A stretch of DNA of 5,131 nt from WVWW01 sp041568335 (GTDB lineage Bacteria > Acidobacteriota > Polarisedimenticolia > Polarisedimenticolales > Polarisedimenticolaceae). This document shows, in pieces, positions 1-5,131 of this stretch (position 1 is the stretch's first letter; each line of letters opens with the position of its first letter). Position numbers and translations under genes: made by a program. The notes below the pieces were generated by a model. The model was not told the DNA's origin. It made no database searches and was given only the letters and a program-made list of their open reading frames with translations. The stretch is taken from NCBI GenBank assembly GCA_041568335.1, contig JBFFZZ010000233.1, positions 1 to 5,131 of the forward strand, read 5' to 3'.

Positions 1-57
1 GCGCCGTTCGGCCCCAGGAAACCGTAAACCTCGCCAGCCTTGACGGTCAGGTCCAGG
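1..57 (-). other. ABC-ATPase Walker A-like segment in frame with the VWFA gene
   Basis: The final complete codons (residues about 583-600) read LDLTVKAGEVYGFLGPNG, and the two remaining bases (GC) fix the next residue as Ala. This is very close to the usual start of ABC-2-type exporter ATPases, where LTV-x-x-GE-x-x-GFLGPNGAG leads into GK[ST]T. The GK[ST] part itself lies outside the window. The preceding VSERVLDLTV also fits the last beta strand of a VWFA protein, so the two families share the short stretch LDLTV at the junction. The segment may be a real fusion, a recombination point or an assembly join at microhomology. The window alone cannot decide. Confidence 0.6.
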
Positions 58-1802
58 ACACGCTCGCTCACGATCTTCTGACGGTCGTCGCTGACGCGTG
101 CGCGGATGCGGTAAGGCCCCTCGGGCAACACCAGCTCGGTCGTGTGCTCGTAGGACCGCGTGTCGCGGTCGCTTCGCTCGTTGCGTTCGAGGACGACGGT
201 GGCGATGTCCCACCGGTCGTCGACGACGGTGCCATCGGGCTTGATCGCTTGCACATAGACACCGAGCTGGGTCCCCCGGCCGCCCGCGCCGCGTCGCAAC
301 GGCAGCTCGCCGAGGTTCATCGTGAATTTGATCGGCACGGTCTGCGCGACGCCGCTCGCGACGAGCAACGGCTGACCGACACTGAGATCGAGCCGAACCG
401 GACTCGCCTTGTGAGGCCACAACGTGGCCCTGTCGGGGTAGCCGATGTCGAGCTTCGGACGGTCGATCTTGATCTTCACCGTCCCGGCGCGCGCCTGCGG
501 GTCCGAGCGGTAGTATCCGATGAGGTAATAGCCGAAGAACGTGTTCGCGGCGGCGGTGATCTTCTCGTCGAGATCCTTGGTGCCGTGGTACGAGCGGCCG
601 CCGGTCGCCTTGGCCAATGCCTGCAGCCCCTGACGCGTCTCCCAGTGCATCTCGGACCACGGGTTGATGCCCTGGCTGAAATACGAGAGGTGTTGGCCCC
701 GCTCGAGCGAGCTGGAAAAGCCCGTGTCGTGGCCTCGCGTCGTGTCGATGGTGAAGTAGGAGACGTTTGCGGCCATGGCCGTGAGGTGCAGCTGGTTGAC
801 CTCGCGCAACGAATCGCGATCGAGACTCCAGCGCACGACGGTCGAGTCGACCTTGCCCACACCGAACACGGCGAGCATGGCCTGGGTTCCGGCCGTCGAC
901 GCATCCGAGACCCAGCCTTCGGAGAACAGGATCACCGCCTTGCGTCCGGGCACCGCCGCGAGCTGGCCGGTCAACCCGCGCAGGGTGTCGAGCGTCTCGT
1001 TCGCTTCGACGTGCCATTGCTGGACCTGAGGCTCGGCAAGGTTGTAGGCGCACCCCGCCTCGTCGCTTCCGGGTTTGTTCCCCTTGCCGTCTTCGGAGCG
1101 CCGGTAGTCGTCCGCCCGGCCGAGGTCGGAGCACAGCGAGTGGATGTCCTCGACCAGCTGCGTGACGTCGCGGCGCTTGTCGCGGTCCTGGATGCCCTGG
1201 TCGAGCGAAACGGCCTCGATGGTGTTCAGCACGGTCGTCTTGTCGCTGGTGAAGTAGACCATCCAGTGCGGGTAGCCGCGGAACAACACGACACCGACGA
1301 GATCGTCGTCGCGCATCTCGGAGCGGACCCAATCTTCGGCGGCCTGGCGCCATTTTTCGCGAATGTTGAGCTTCGAGTTCTTGACGTCGAAGGCCAGGAC
1401 GATGCGTCGGACCGCGCGCGCCGGCAGCACGTCCTCGACGTCACCGGCATCGACCATCTGCCCCGTCTGATCGTAGGTTGCCGCCGGCGGCGACGTGTCC
1501 TCGACCTTGGCCGCAAAACGGGTGCTGCCGACGTTGTCGACGTAAGCCAGACGTTGCGGCTTGCCGTTCTCGAAAACGGTGATCTCGTCCGGTTTGAGAT
1601 CGGTGATCGCGTGACCGCGGCGATCGGTCACCAGCACCGAGACCTCGGCGAGCTCGACCGCGACCTGCTCGACGACATCGGTTTCGAGCGGCAGGTCCCG
1701 CGGGTCCCTTTTCCGCTGCGACGTGTCGGCGGAATCCTGGGCCCAAGGCGGGATCGCGACGACGGCGCAAAGAACGAGCGGCAACCACCGGCGCAACGTC
1801 AT
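1..1802 (-). CDS. VWFA-related exported protein, 3' end beyond window
   Basis: Open for 600 codons from ATG 1802-1800 to the left edge, with no stop. Residues 1-21 look like a Sec signal peptide (charged MTLRRW, hydrophobic core, likely cleavage after PPWA). Residues about 47-90 form the small beta domain that precedes VWA in this family (VSVLVTDRRGHAITDL, then a DEITVFENG segment). The VWA fold spans about 131-440: IVLAFDVKNS (D139 to S143) at the MIDAS position, PGRKAVILFSEGW (285-297), ATGGRSYHGTKDLDEKI, and FFGYYLIGYY (422-431). These match the Acidobacterial VWFA-related family. C224 and C251 could form a disulfide. A beta-rich region follows to about residue 587. The metal site is degenerate: DxKNS instead of DxSxS. 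The start overlaps the upstream stop as ATGA with no good Shine-Dalgarno, so translation is probably coupled. Function is unknown; ligand binding or envelope protein interaction is inferred. The last dozen codons resemble an ABC ATPase (separate entry). Confidence 0.9.
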   Translation of the reverse strand, partial: MTLRRWLPLVLCAVVAIPPWAQDSADTSQRKRDPRDLPLETDVVEQVAVELAEVSVLVTDRRGHAITDLKPDEITVFENGKPQRLAYVDNVGSTRFAAKVEDTSPPAATYDQTGQMVDAGDVEDVLPARAVRRIVLAFDVKNSKLNIREKWRQAAEDWVRSEMRDDDLVGVVLFRGYPHWMVYFTSDKTTVLNTIEAVSLDQGIQDRDKRRDVTQLVEDIHSLCSDLGRADDYRRSEDGKGNKPGSDEAGCAYNLAEPQVQQWHVEANETLDTLRGLTGQLAAVPGRKAVILFSEGWVSDASTAGTQAMLAVFGVGKVDSTVVRWSLDRDSLREVNQLHLTAMAANVSYFTIDTTRGHDTGFSSSLERGQHLSYFSQGINPWSEMHWETRQGLQALAKATGGRSYHGTKDLDEKITAAANTFFGYYLIGYYRSDPQARAGTVKIKIDRPKLDIGYPDRATLWPHKASPVRLDLSVGQPLLVASGVAQTVPIKFTMNLGELPLRRGAGGRGTQLGVYVQAIKPDGTVVDDRWDIATVVLERNERSDRDTRSYEHTTELVLPEGPYRIRARVSDDRQKIVSERVLDLTVKAGEVYGFLGPNG

Positions 1803-2437
1803 GATTTCTTCGTCGCCTTGTACGCTTGCATCTCGAGGACGTATTGCGTGTCGTCGCCGCCGATGTTGAACAGCATGCGGCAGTTGCCGAATTCGTCGAG
1901 CACCTCGTCGTTCGGAAGCCGGAAATAGAGGAAGCCGATCGCCATCTCCGCCTGCGACAGCTCGATATCGTCGCGCGGCACGACACCGGACGAGCGGTGC
2001 GGGTAGAACTCCAGCGCGCGATGGCGGAACGGCGGGTCGGGATAGCGGCCGTTCAACGCGTTGATGAAATCCGTACCGGCTCGCAGATCCACCGACTGGC
2101 GCGCGTAGTCATCCTCGAACTCGCTGTAGGCGACGACGGGCAACCGCGTCCCGTCACTGGTCTCGAGGATGAAGCTCTCGCGGAATACCTCGACGCGCGA
2201 CTCGGACTTGTTGAGGAAGGCGACCAGCAGCGGCAGGAACTCCTGACGCTGCGCGATGCGTGAGGCGCGAACATCGATGATCAAATCGAAGGTTTCCCCG
2301 TTGCTCGCATACGACGTCCCGGTGAAGTTGCGGTAGCGCATGCCCTCCGCGGTGGGCTCGAGGGCGCGCGCGCAGCCCAGCGATGTGAGTCCGAACAGGA
2401 GCATCGCCACGGCGACCCTGGTGCACTTGGTTCTCAT
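1799..2437 (-). CDS. Predicted lipoprotein of unknown family, coupled to the VWFA gene
   Basis: This 212-residue protein does not match a family I recognise. Residues 1-21 are a signal peptide (MRTKCTR, then a hydrophobic core) ending in a lipobox, TSLGC, with C22 as the predicted lipidated residue. It is therefore probably membrane-anchored on the periplasmic side. The mature part alternates hydrophobic strands with short turns. The stretch around 69-101 (LVAFLNKSESRVEVF, then FILETSDGTRLPV) resembles the beta-sandwich of small exported proteins such as DUF4352-like or telokin-like domains; this is only a resemblance. The C-terminus is basic (YKATKKS). ATG 2437 is chosen because GAGGT lies 4 nt upstream and the signal peptide follows at once. 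The stop overlaps the start of the VWFA gene by 4 bp, so the two are very likely co-expressed and may be partners. The next gene upstream is 105 bp away on the same strand. Confidence 0.88.
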   Translation of the reverse strand: MRTKCTRVAVAMLLFGLTSLGCARALEPTAEGMRYRNFTGTSYASNGETFDLIIDVRASRIAQRQEFLPLLVAFLNKSESRVEVFRESFILETSDGTRLPVVAYSEFEDDYARQSVDLRAGTDFINALNGRYPDPPFRHRALEFYPHRSSGVVPRDDIELSQAEMAIGFLYFRLPNDEVLDEFGNCRMLFNIGGDDTQYVLEMQAYKATKKS

Positions 2438-2441
2438 GTAG

Positions 2442-2446
2442 ACCTC
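2442..2446 (-). promoter_or_regulatory. Ribosome binding site of the 212-residue lipoprotein gene
   Basis: The minus strand reads GAGGT, within TGAGGT, 4 nt before ATG 2437. It is a good match to the anti-Shine-Dalgarno sequence and supports this start. The downstream VWFA start lacks a comparable site. Confidence 0.6.
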
Positions 2447-2482
2447 ATCCGATGCGGTGAAGGTGACGGGTCGGACGGCACC

Positions 2483-2505
2483 AAACCCAGCGTATCACAG
2501 GGTTT
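2483..2505 (-). promoter_or_regulatory. Candidate promoter and operator in the 105-bp gap
   Basis: A perfect 6-bp inverted repeat, AAACCC (2483-2488) and GGGTTT (2500-2505), is separated by 11 bp. Read on the minus strand, the spacer contains TGATACGCT (2497-2489), which fits an extended -10 element (TGnTAnnnT). No convincing -35 hexamer is visible 16-18 bp upstream. If real, transcription would begin around 2480 and give the lipoprotein gene a leader of about 45 nt, with the repeat arms placed as an operator over the -10. The repeat could also form a weak stem-loop in the RNA from the upstream gene. It has no T-run after it, so it is not a typical terminator. Confidence 0.25.
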
Positions 2506-2542
2506 CCCGCGCAGCCGGTCGGTTACGGCCCCACGGGAACGG

Positions 2543-4645
2543 TCATCCTCCGGCGCCCCGTTCGAGCTCGCGCAGCATCGCCTCGGCCTCGCGTCGGGCG
2601 TCCCCGTGGACCAGCGTCGCGTAGCGTCGAAGCGCGTCGGTCGCCCCCTCGCGATCGCCCATCCGGCCGAGCATCAAACCCAGGTTGAACAGCGCGTCGG
2701 CGAGGCGGGGATCGACCTCGACCGCCTTGCGCCACGCGTCGACCGCCGCCTGCGGCCGGTCACGCGACGATTCGATGACGCCGAGCGCGTTCCACGCCTC
2801 GGCCAGGAACGGGTCCTGGTCGAGCGCGCGTTCGAGGTACGGCCGGGCCTCGTCGAAACGCCCCATTTCCATCAGCAGGATGCCCGAGTCCATCGAGGCC
2901 GTCGGGAAGCTCGGATCGATCTGCAACGCGCGTTGGAACCGCGCCATCGCGTCGGCGTGTCTACCCTGTCGCGCGGCGACGCGGCCGAGGGCGGACTGCG
3001 TTTCGGGGTCGCTGGAATCGGTATCGCCGAACAAGGCGCGATGCGCGTCGTCGAGACGGTTGACCTTGACCAGGGCCAGCGCGAGCTTGCGCCGGATCGA
3101 CTCGTTCGAGGCGCCGTTCCGCACCGCCAGCTCGAGCGTTCGGATCGCCTCGTCGGCGCGCCCGAGATCGGAGTAGAAGAACGCGAGGTGCGAGTACGCC
3201 AGACCCATCGTCGGCTGCTCGTCGATGATGCGACGCAGCAGCGCGATCGCCTCGTCGCTGTTGCCGTCGCGGAAACCGCTCAGCGCGCGTGCGATCAGCT
3301 CGTCGTAGACGATCAGGTTCTTGGGGTCGAGCTCGGGACCGTACTCGGCGGGGCGTCGGGCGTTGCCCGCGGCGTAGCCCAGGCTGGCGAGTCGTTTGAC
3401 CGTCTCGGGATCGAGCTTCTCGCGGTCGGTCGCGGCCTCGGTCGGATCCGGCACGCCGACCAGAAAGCGCCTCCAGTCGAGCCTTTTGTCCTCGATCAGG
3501 TTGCGCGTTTCGCCGGGATCGGCGCTCAGGTCGTAGAGCTCGGCGAGCGGCAGGCGGATCGCCTTGTGCCGCGCGGTGATCGTCCCGTGGAGCGGTGCCC
3601 AGCCCCGGTTGACCCACGGGGAGAGCGCCTCGAAATAGCACGGCGGATCGTCCTTCCAGGAACCGACGAGCGAGCGCCCTTCGAGACCGGCGGGCGGGTC
3701 GACCCCGGTCAGCTCGAGCACGGTCGGCAGGATGTCGATGTGTCTCGCCGAGCGAGCGTCGCGTGACGGCGGCACATCACCCTCCGCATAGAGCACGAGC
3801 GGGACCTTGAGTGTCGACTCGTACGCGAACATGCCGTGCGTCTGCTCGCCGTGCTCGCCGAGCGCTTCGCCGTGATCCGAGGTGAGCACCACCACGGTAT
3901 CAGCGTCCGGGCCATCGAGCACACGCTCGATCAACGGCTTCAGCTCCGCGTCGCTTCGCGCGACGTCGCCGTAGTAGGGAGCGGCCGCGTAGTCGGCATC
4001 CCAGGGTGGACCCGGGTCGTACGGGTAGTGCGGTGTGAACACGTGAACCCACATCAGGCGCGGCTTCCCGCGTTGCGCATCCCACCACTCGAGCGCGCGG
4101 CGAACGGTCTCGTCTCCGGGACGCTCCGGCGGTGTGAACCCGACCGGCGCGAAACCCTCGTACTCGTCGTCGTACCGCTCGAAACCGCGCGCCAGCCCGT
4201 AACGCCGATCGAGCGGGAAGGCGGAGACGAAAGCACCGGTGGCCCAGCCGCGCTCGCGGAGGATCGACGCCACCGTCGGGATCGAGGCGTGGAGCCGGTA
4301 GCCCGCGTTGTCGTGGATCCCGTGTTCGGTGGGCGACAAACCGGTCAGGATCGAAGCGTGCGAAGGCAACGTGACGACGGCGTGCGCGTGAGCGAAGTCG
4401 AACACGCGCCCCGCCTCGGCGAGCCGGTCGAGGGTCGGGGTCGCGACCTTGCCGGACCGGGAGAAACCGGCGGCGTCGTGACGCCAGGTGTCGATGGTCA
4501 CGATCAGGACGTCGCGCGCGGTCGATTCGCGCGGCTCGACGGGAGGCTCCGGCGCGGCGCAGGCGACCACGGCGACGGTGAGGGCGGTCGAGGCCAGGAT
4601 CGTGAATCGGCGTCGTTGCACGCCGTGCAAGGTAACAAAACCCAT
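2543..4645 (-). CDS. Sulfatase-fold (alkaline phosphatase superfamily) lipoprotein with C-terminal TPR repeats
   Basis: Residues 1-28 form a signal with a twin-arginine-like RRRF (11-14), a hydrophobic core and lipobox VVAC (C29), so a lipoprotein is likely. Residues about 45-390 form a sulfatase-type domain: IVTIDTWRHD with putative metal ligands D52 and D57, TLPSHASILTG (92-102), H206 in FTPHYPY, SDHGEALGEHGEQTHG (D257, H258, H270), LKVPLV (K280), and the late motif LYDLSADPGETRNL. The nucleophile position is Thr92 (T-x-P-S-H), not the Cys or Ser of C/S-x-P-x-R. Formylglycine cannot form there, so true sulfatase activity is doubtful. Phosphatase or phosphotransferase chemistry, as in Thr-nucleophile members such as LtaS or EptA, is more plausible but unproven. 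A linker (EKLDPETVKRLASLGY) leads to about seven TPR-like units at 445-695, which suggest protein binding. ATG 4645 is favoured by the signal peptide although GAGG is only 1 nt away. GTG at codon 9 is an alternative. Confidence 0.92.
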   Translation of the reverse strand: MGFVTLHGVQRRRFTILASTALTVAVVACAAPEPPVEPRESTARDVLIVTIDTWRHDAAGFSRSGKVATPTLDRLAEAGRVFDFAHAHAVVTLPSHASILTGLSPTEHGIHDNAGYRLHASIPTVASILRERGWATGAFVSAFPLDRRYGLARGFERYDDEYEGFAPVGFTPPERPGDETVRRALEWWDAQRGKPRLMWVHVFTPHYPYDPGPPWDADYAAAPYYGDVARSDAELKPLIERVLDGPDADTVVVLTSDHGEALGEHGEQTHGMFAYESTLKVPLVLYAEGDVPPSRDARSARHIDILPTVLELTGVDPPAGLEGRSLVGSWKDDPPCYFEALSPWVNRGWAPLHGTITARHKAIRLPLAELYDLSADPGETRNLIEDKRLDWRRFLVGVPDPTEAATDREKLDPETVKRLASLGYAAGNARRPAEYGPELDPKNLIVYDELIARALSGFRDGNSDEAIALLRRIIDEQPTMGLAYSHLAFFYSDLGRADEAIRTLELAVRNGASNESIRRKLALALVKVNRLDDAHRALFGDTDSSDPETQSALGRVAARQGRHADAMARFQRALQIDPSFPTASMDSGILLMEMGRFDEARPYLERALDQDPFLAEAWNALGVIESSRDRPQAAVDAWRKAVEVDPRLADALFNLGLMLGRMGDREGATDALRRYATLVHGDARREAEAMLRELERGAGG

Positions 4646-4651
4646 GCCTCG

Positions 4652-4657
4652 ATTTTA
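4652..4657 (-). promoter_or_regulatory. Candidate -10 element giving a leaderless sulfatase-like transcript
   Basis: The minus strand reads TAAAAT, five of six matches to TATAAT, in an AT-rich patch. Its last base is separated from the A of ATG 4645 by 6 nt, so transcription would start at or next to the start codon. The GAGG in front of this ATG has only a 1-nt spacer, which also fits poor Shine-Dalgarno use. No good -35 hexamer is visible at 16-18 bp. Confidence 0.3.
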
Positions 4658-4659
4658 GA

Positions 4660-4756
4660 ATGCAACATTAGCGATGCACTCTTCTCCGGAACGTGCAATT
4701 GGATGGATCCATTAAATTGAATCGAAAGCGTCCGGCGGCAGCGCCCGCTGTTGCAT
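4660..4756. repeat. Outer inverted repeat ATGCAACA / TGTTGCAT
   Basis: Perfect 8-bp inverted arms lie at 4660-4667 and 4749-4756. Their midpoint (4708) is within half a base of the centre of the palindrome between them (4707.5). The sequences between arms and centre do not align well, so this is not an extended inverted duplication. It may be a pair of regulator half-sites or chance. Confidence 0.4.
4696..4719. repeat. Imperfect 24-bp palindrome, candidate operator
   Basis: The 12-bp arms CAATTGGATGGA and TCCATTAAATTG pair at 10 of 12 positions, with a perfect 10-bp core, ATGGATCCAT (4703-4712). The site sits in an AT-rich island roughly 50 bp upstream of the sulfatase-like start and well upstream of the plus-strand gene. 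This is a typical place for a dimeric regulator that controls divergent genes. The bound protein is unknown. Confidence 0.45.
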
Positions 4757-4965
4757 AAATAAAGGGAAAAACGGGTCACCCGCTCCGGCCCGCTTCTTGC
4801 ACCTTGCGGGAGCATGAGTTCTTTGCCGTCCGGTGACGACCAACGCAGGTTGTTCAGGGCTGAGGGGCCCCCCGCTTCGCCGGCGCCAAATCTTTTTTGT
4901 TTTTCAGTTTTTTCAGGGTGGTCGGGACCCGCGGAACCCTCGTCGCGGAGAACGTCGGCCCTACC

Positions 4966-4974
4966 AGGAGGAGG
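4966..4974 (+). promoter_or_regulatory. Strong ribosome binding site that fixes a TTG start
   Basis: AGGAGGAGG lies 7 nt before TTG 4982-4984, an ideal spacing. It decides the start of the plus-strand gene against the in-frame ATG at 5000, which is preceded only by AAGGGA with no spacer, and against the in-frame ATG at 4814. Confidence 0.8.
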
Positions 4975-4981
4975 ACGAGCT

Positions 4982-5131
4982 TTGAGCTATTTGAAGGGAA
5001 TGACGCTCTTCGGCTTGTTGCTCGCTTTGATCGCGATTCCTGTCTCTGCGCAGGAGTTCCGCGGCAACATCTACGTGAACGTGACCACCGAAGACGGCCA
5101 GCCCGTCGTCGGTGCGAACGTGACGGCCACC
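4982..5131 (+). CDS. Exported protein N-terminus, probable carboxypeptidase-regulatory-like / TonB receptor-type, 3' end beyond window
   Basis: Fifty codons are visible from a TTG start. Residues 1-23 are a signal peptide: Lys5 in the n-region, hydrophobic FGLLLALIAIPV, and VSA before Gln24. The mature start, EFRGNIYVNVTTEDGQPVVGANVTAT, has the pattern x-G-x-V-x-x-x-DGxPVxGAxVT. This is typical of the first strands of carboxypeptidase-regulatory-like beta-sandwich domains. In Acidobacteriota and Bacteroidota such a domain often precedes a TonB-dependent outer-membrane receptor, but only the first strands are visible and other exported proteins share it. The TTG start is preferred because of the strong Shine-Dalgarno and because starting at ATG 5000 would remove the only basic residue of the n-region. 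It is divergent from the sulfatase-like gene and may share regulatory sequence with it. Confidence 0.8.
   Translation, partial: MSYLKGMTLFGLLLALIAIPVSAQEFRGNIYVNVTTEDGQPVVGANVTAT

Larger units (their letters stand above)
4646..4981. other. Divergent intergenic region, 336 bp
   Basis: This stretch lies between the oppositely oriented sulfatase-like gene and the plus-strand exported-protein gene. It is AT-richer than the genes, especially at 4650-4770 and 4887-4915. It must hold both promoters. It contains the palindrome at 4696-4719, the outer inverted repeat at 4660-4667 and 4749-4756, a small CGGGT-C-ACCCG inverted repeat (4772-4782), and a T-rich tract at 4891-4914. I could not identify a convincing plus-strand promoter, a canonical terminator or an RNA gene. 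A plus-strand frame beginning at ATG 4814 stays open into the downstream gene, but its codon use is unlike coding sequence. Confidence 0.7.

Noticed and set aside
144..1928. Plus-strand open frame of 594 codons opposite the VWFA gene
   Set aside because: It mirrors a clear VWFA gene on the minus strand, its product has no recognisable domain and is rich in Arg, Asp and Val as expected for the complement of GC-rich codons, and it has no Shine-Dalgarno.
2438..2542. Intrinsic terminator after the sulfatase-like gene
   Set aside because: The only inverted repeat (2483-2505) has 6-bp arms and an 11-nt loop with no following T-run on the minus strand.
2606..3766. Plus-strand open frame of 386 codons opposite the sulfatase-like gene
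   Set aside because: Antisense shadow of the TPR and late catalytic region, with low-complexity Arg/Val/Glu-rich translation and no domain.
3836..4720. Plus-strand open frame of 294 codons opposite the catalytic domain
   Set aside because: Shadow of the strongly supported sulfatase-fold frame. Its end runs across the intergenic palindrome.
4772..4782. CGGGT-C-ACCCG inverted repeat as a terminator or operator
   Set aside because: The arms are only 5 bp with a 1-nt loop and no T-run follows. It is too short to separate from chance in GC-rich DNA.
4504..4815. Minus-strand 103-codon frame across the intergenic region
   Set aside because: It overlaps the signal-peptide end of the sulfatase-like gene in another frame, has no family resemblance, and covers the AT-rich regulatory stretch.
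4814..4981. Upstream in-frame ATG that would extend the plus-strand protein by 56 residues
   Set aside because: The frame is open and GGGAG precedes the ATG, but with only 1 nt spacing. The codons are atypical for this genome (TTT, AGG, AGA, CTA, GGA runs) and the extension would bury the signal peptide. The AGGAGGAGG site before TTG 4982 explains the start better.

Overview
The window is GC-rich and reads like Acidobacteriota (Thermoanaerobaculia/Vicinamibacteria-like). That assignment is inferred from gene families only: a VWFA-related exported protein of the kind abundant in this phylum, a sulfatase-fold/TPR fusion lipoprotein, and the N-terminus of an exported protein that looks like a TonB-receptor plug or carboxypeptidase-regulatory-like protein. 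All four genes carry an export or lipoprotein signal, so the region is devoted to the cell envelope.

Layout. Three genes lie on the minus strand and are read right to left. (1) 4645-2543 encodes a 700-residue predicted lipoprotein with an alkaline-phosphatase/sulfatase-superfamily domain followed by about seven TPR-like repeats. (2) After a 105-bp gap, 2437-1799 encodes a 212-residue predicted lipoprotein of unknown family. (3) Overlapping it by 4 bp (ATGA), 1802 to the left edge encodes an exported von Willebrand factor A protein. That frame is open for 600 codons and runs off the window. On the plus strand, a fourth gene starts at a TTG at 4982 behind a strong Shine-Dalgarno sequence and runs off the right edge after 50 codons. 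The 336-bp divergent intergenic region (4646-4981) holds an imperfect 24-bp palindrome, an outer inverted repeat with nearly the same centre, a possible leaderless promoter for the sulfatase-like gene, and a T-rich tract.

How the genes may work together. The lipoprotein/VWFA pair is very probably co-translated and may form an envelope-associated pair. The sulfatase-like gene may be in the same transcription unit, but the 105-bp gap has its own candidate promoter. No pathway can be assigned from the sequence.

The most notable point is the left edge. The VWFA reading frame passes, without a stop, into a segment reading GEVYGFLGPNGA, which is the start of an ABC-transporter ATPase Walker A region. 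An exported VWFA protein fused to a cytoplasmic-type ATPase is topologically odd, so this is either an assembly or recombination junction or a truly unusual fusion. I found no RNA gene, CRISPR array, insertion sequence or convincing defence system. Most of the window is ordinary for its apparent lineage.
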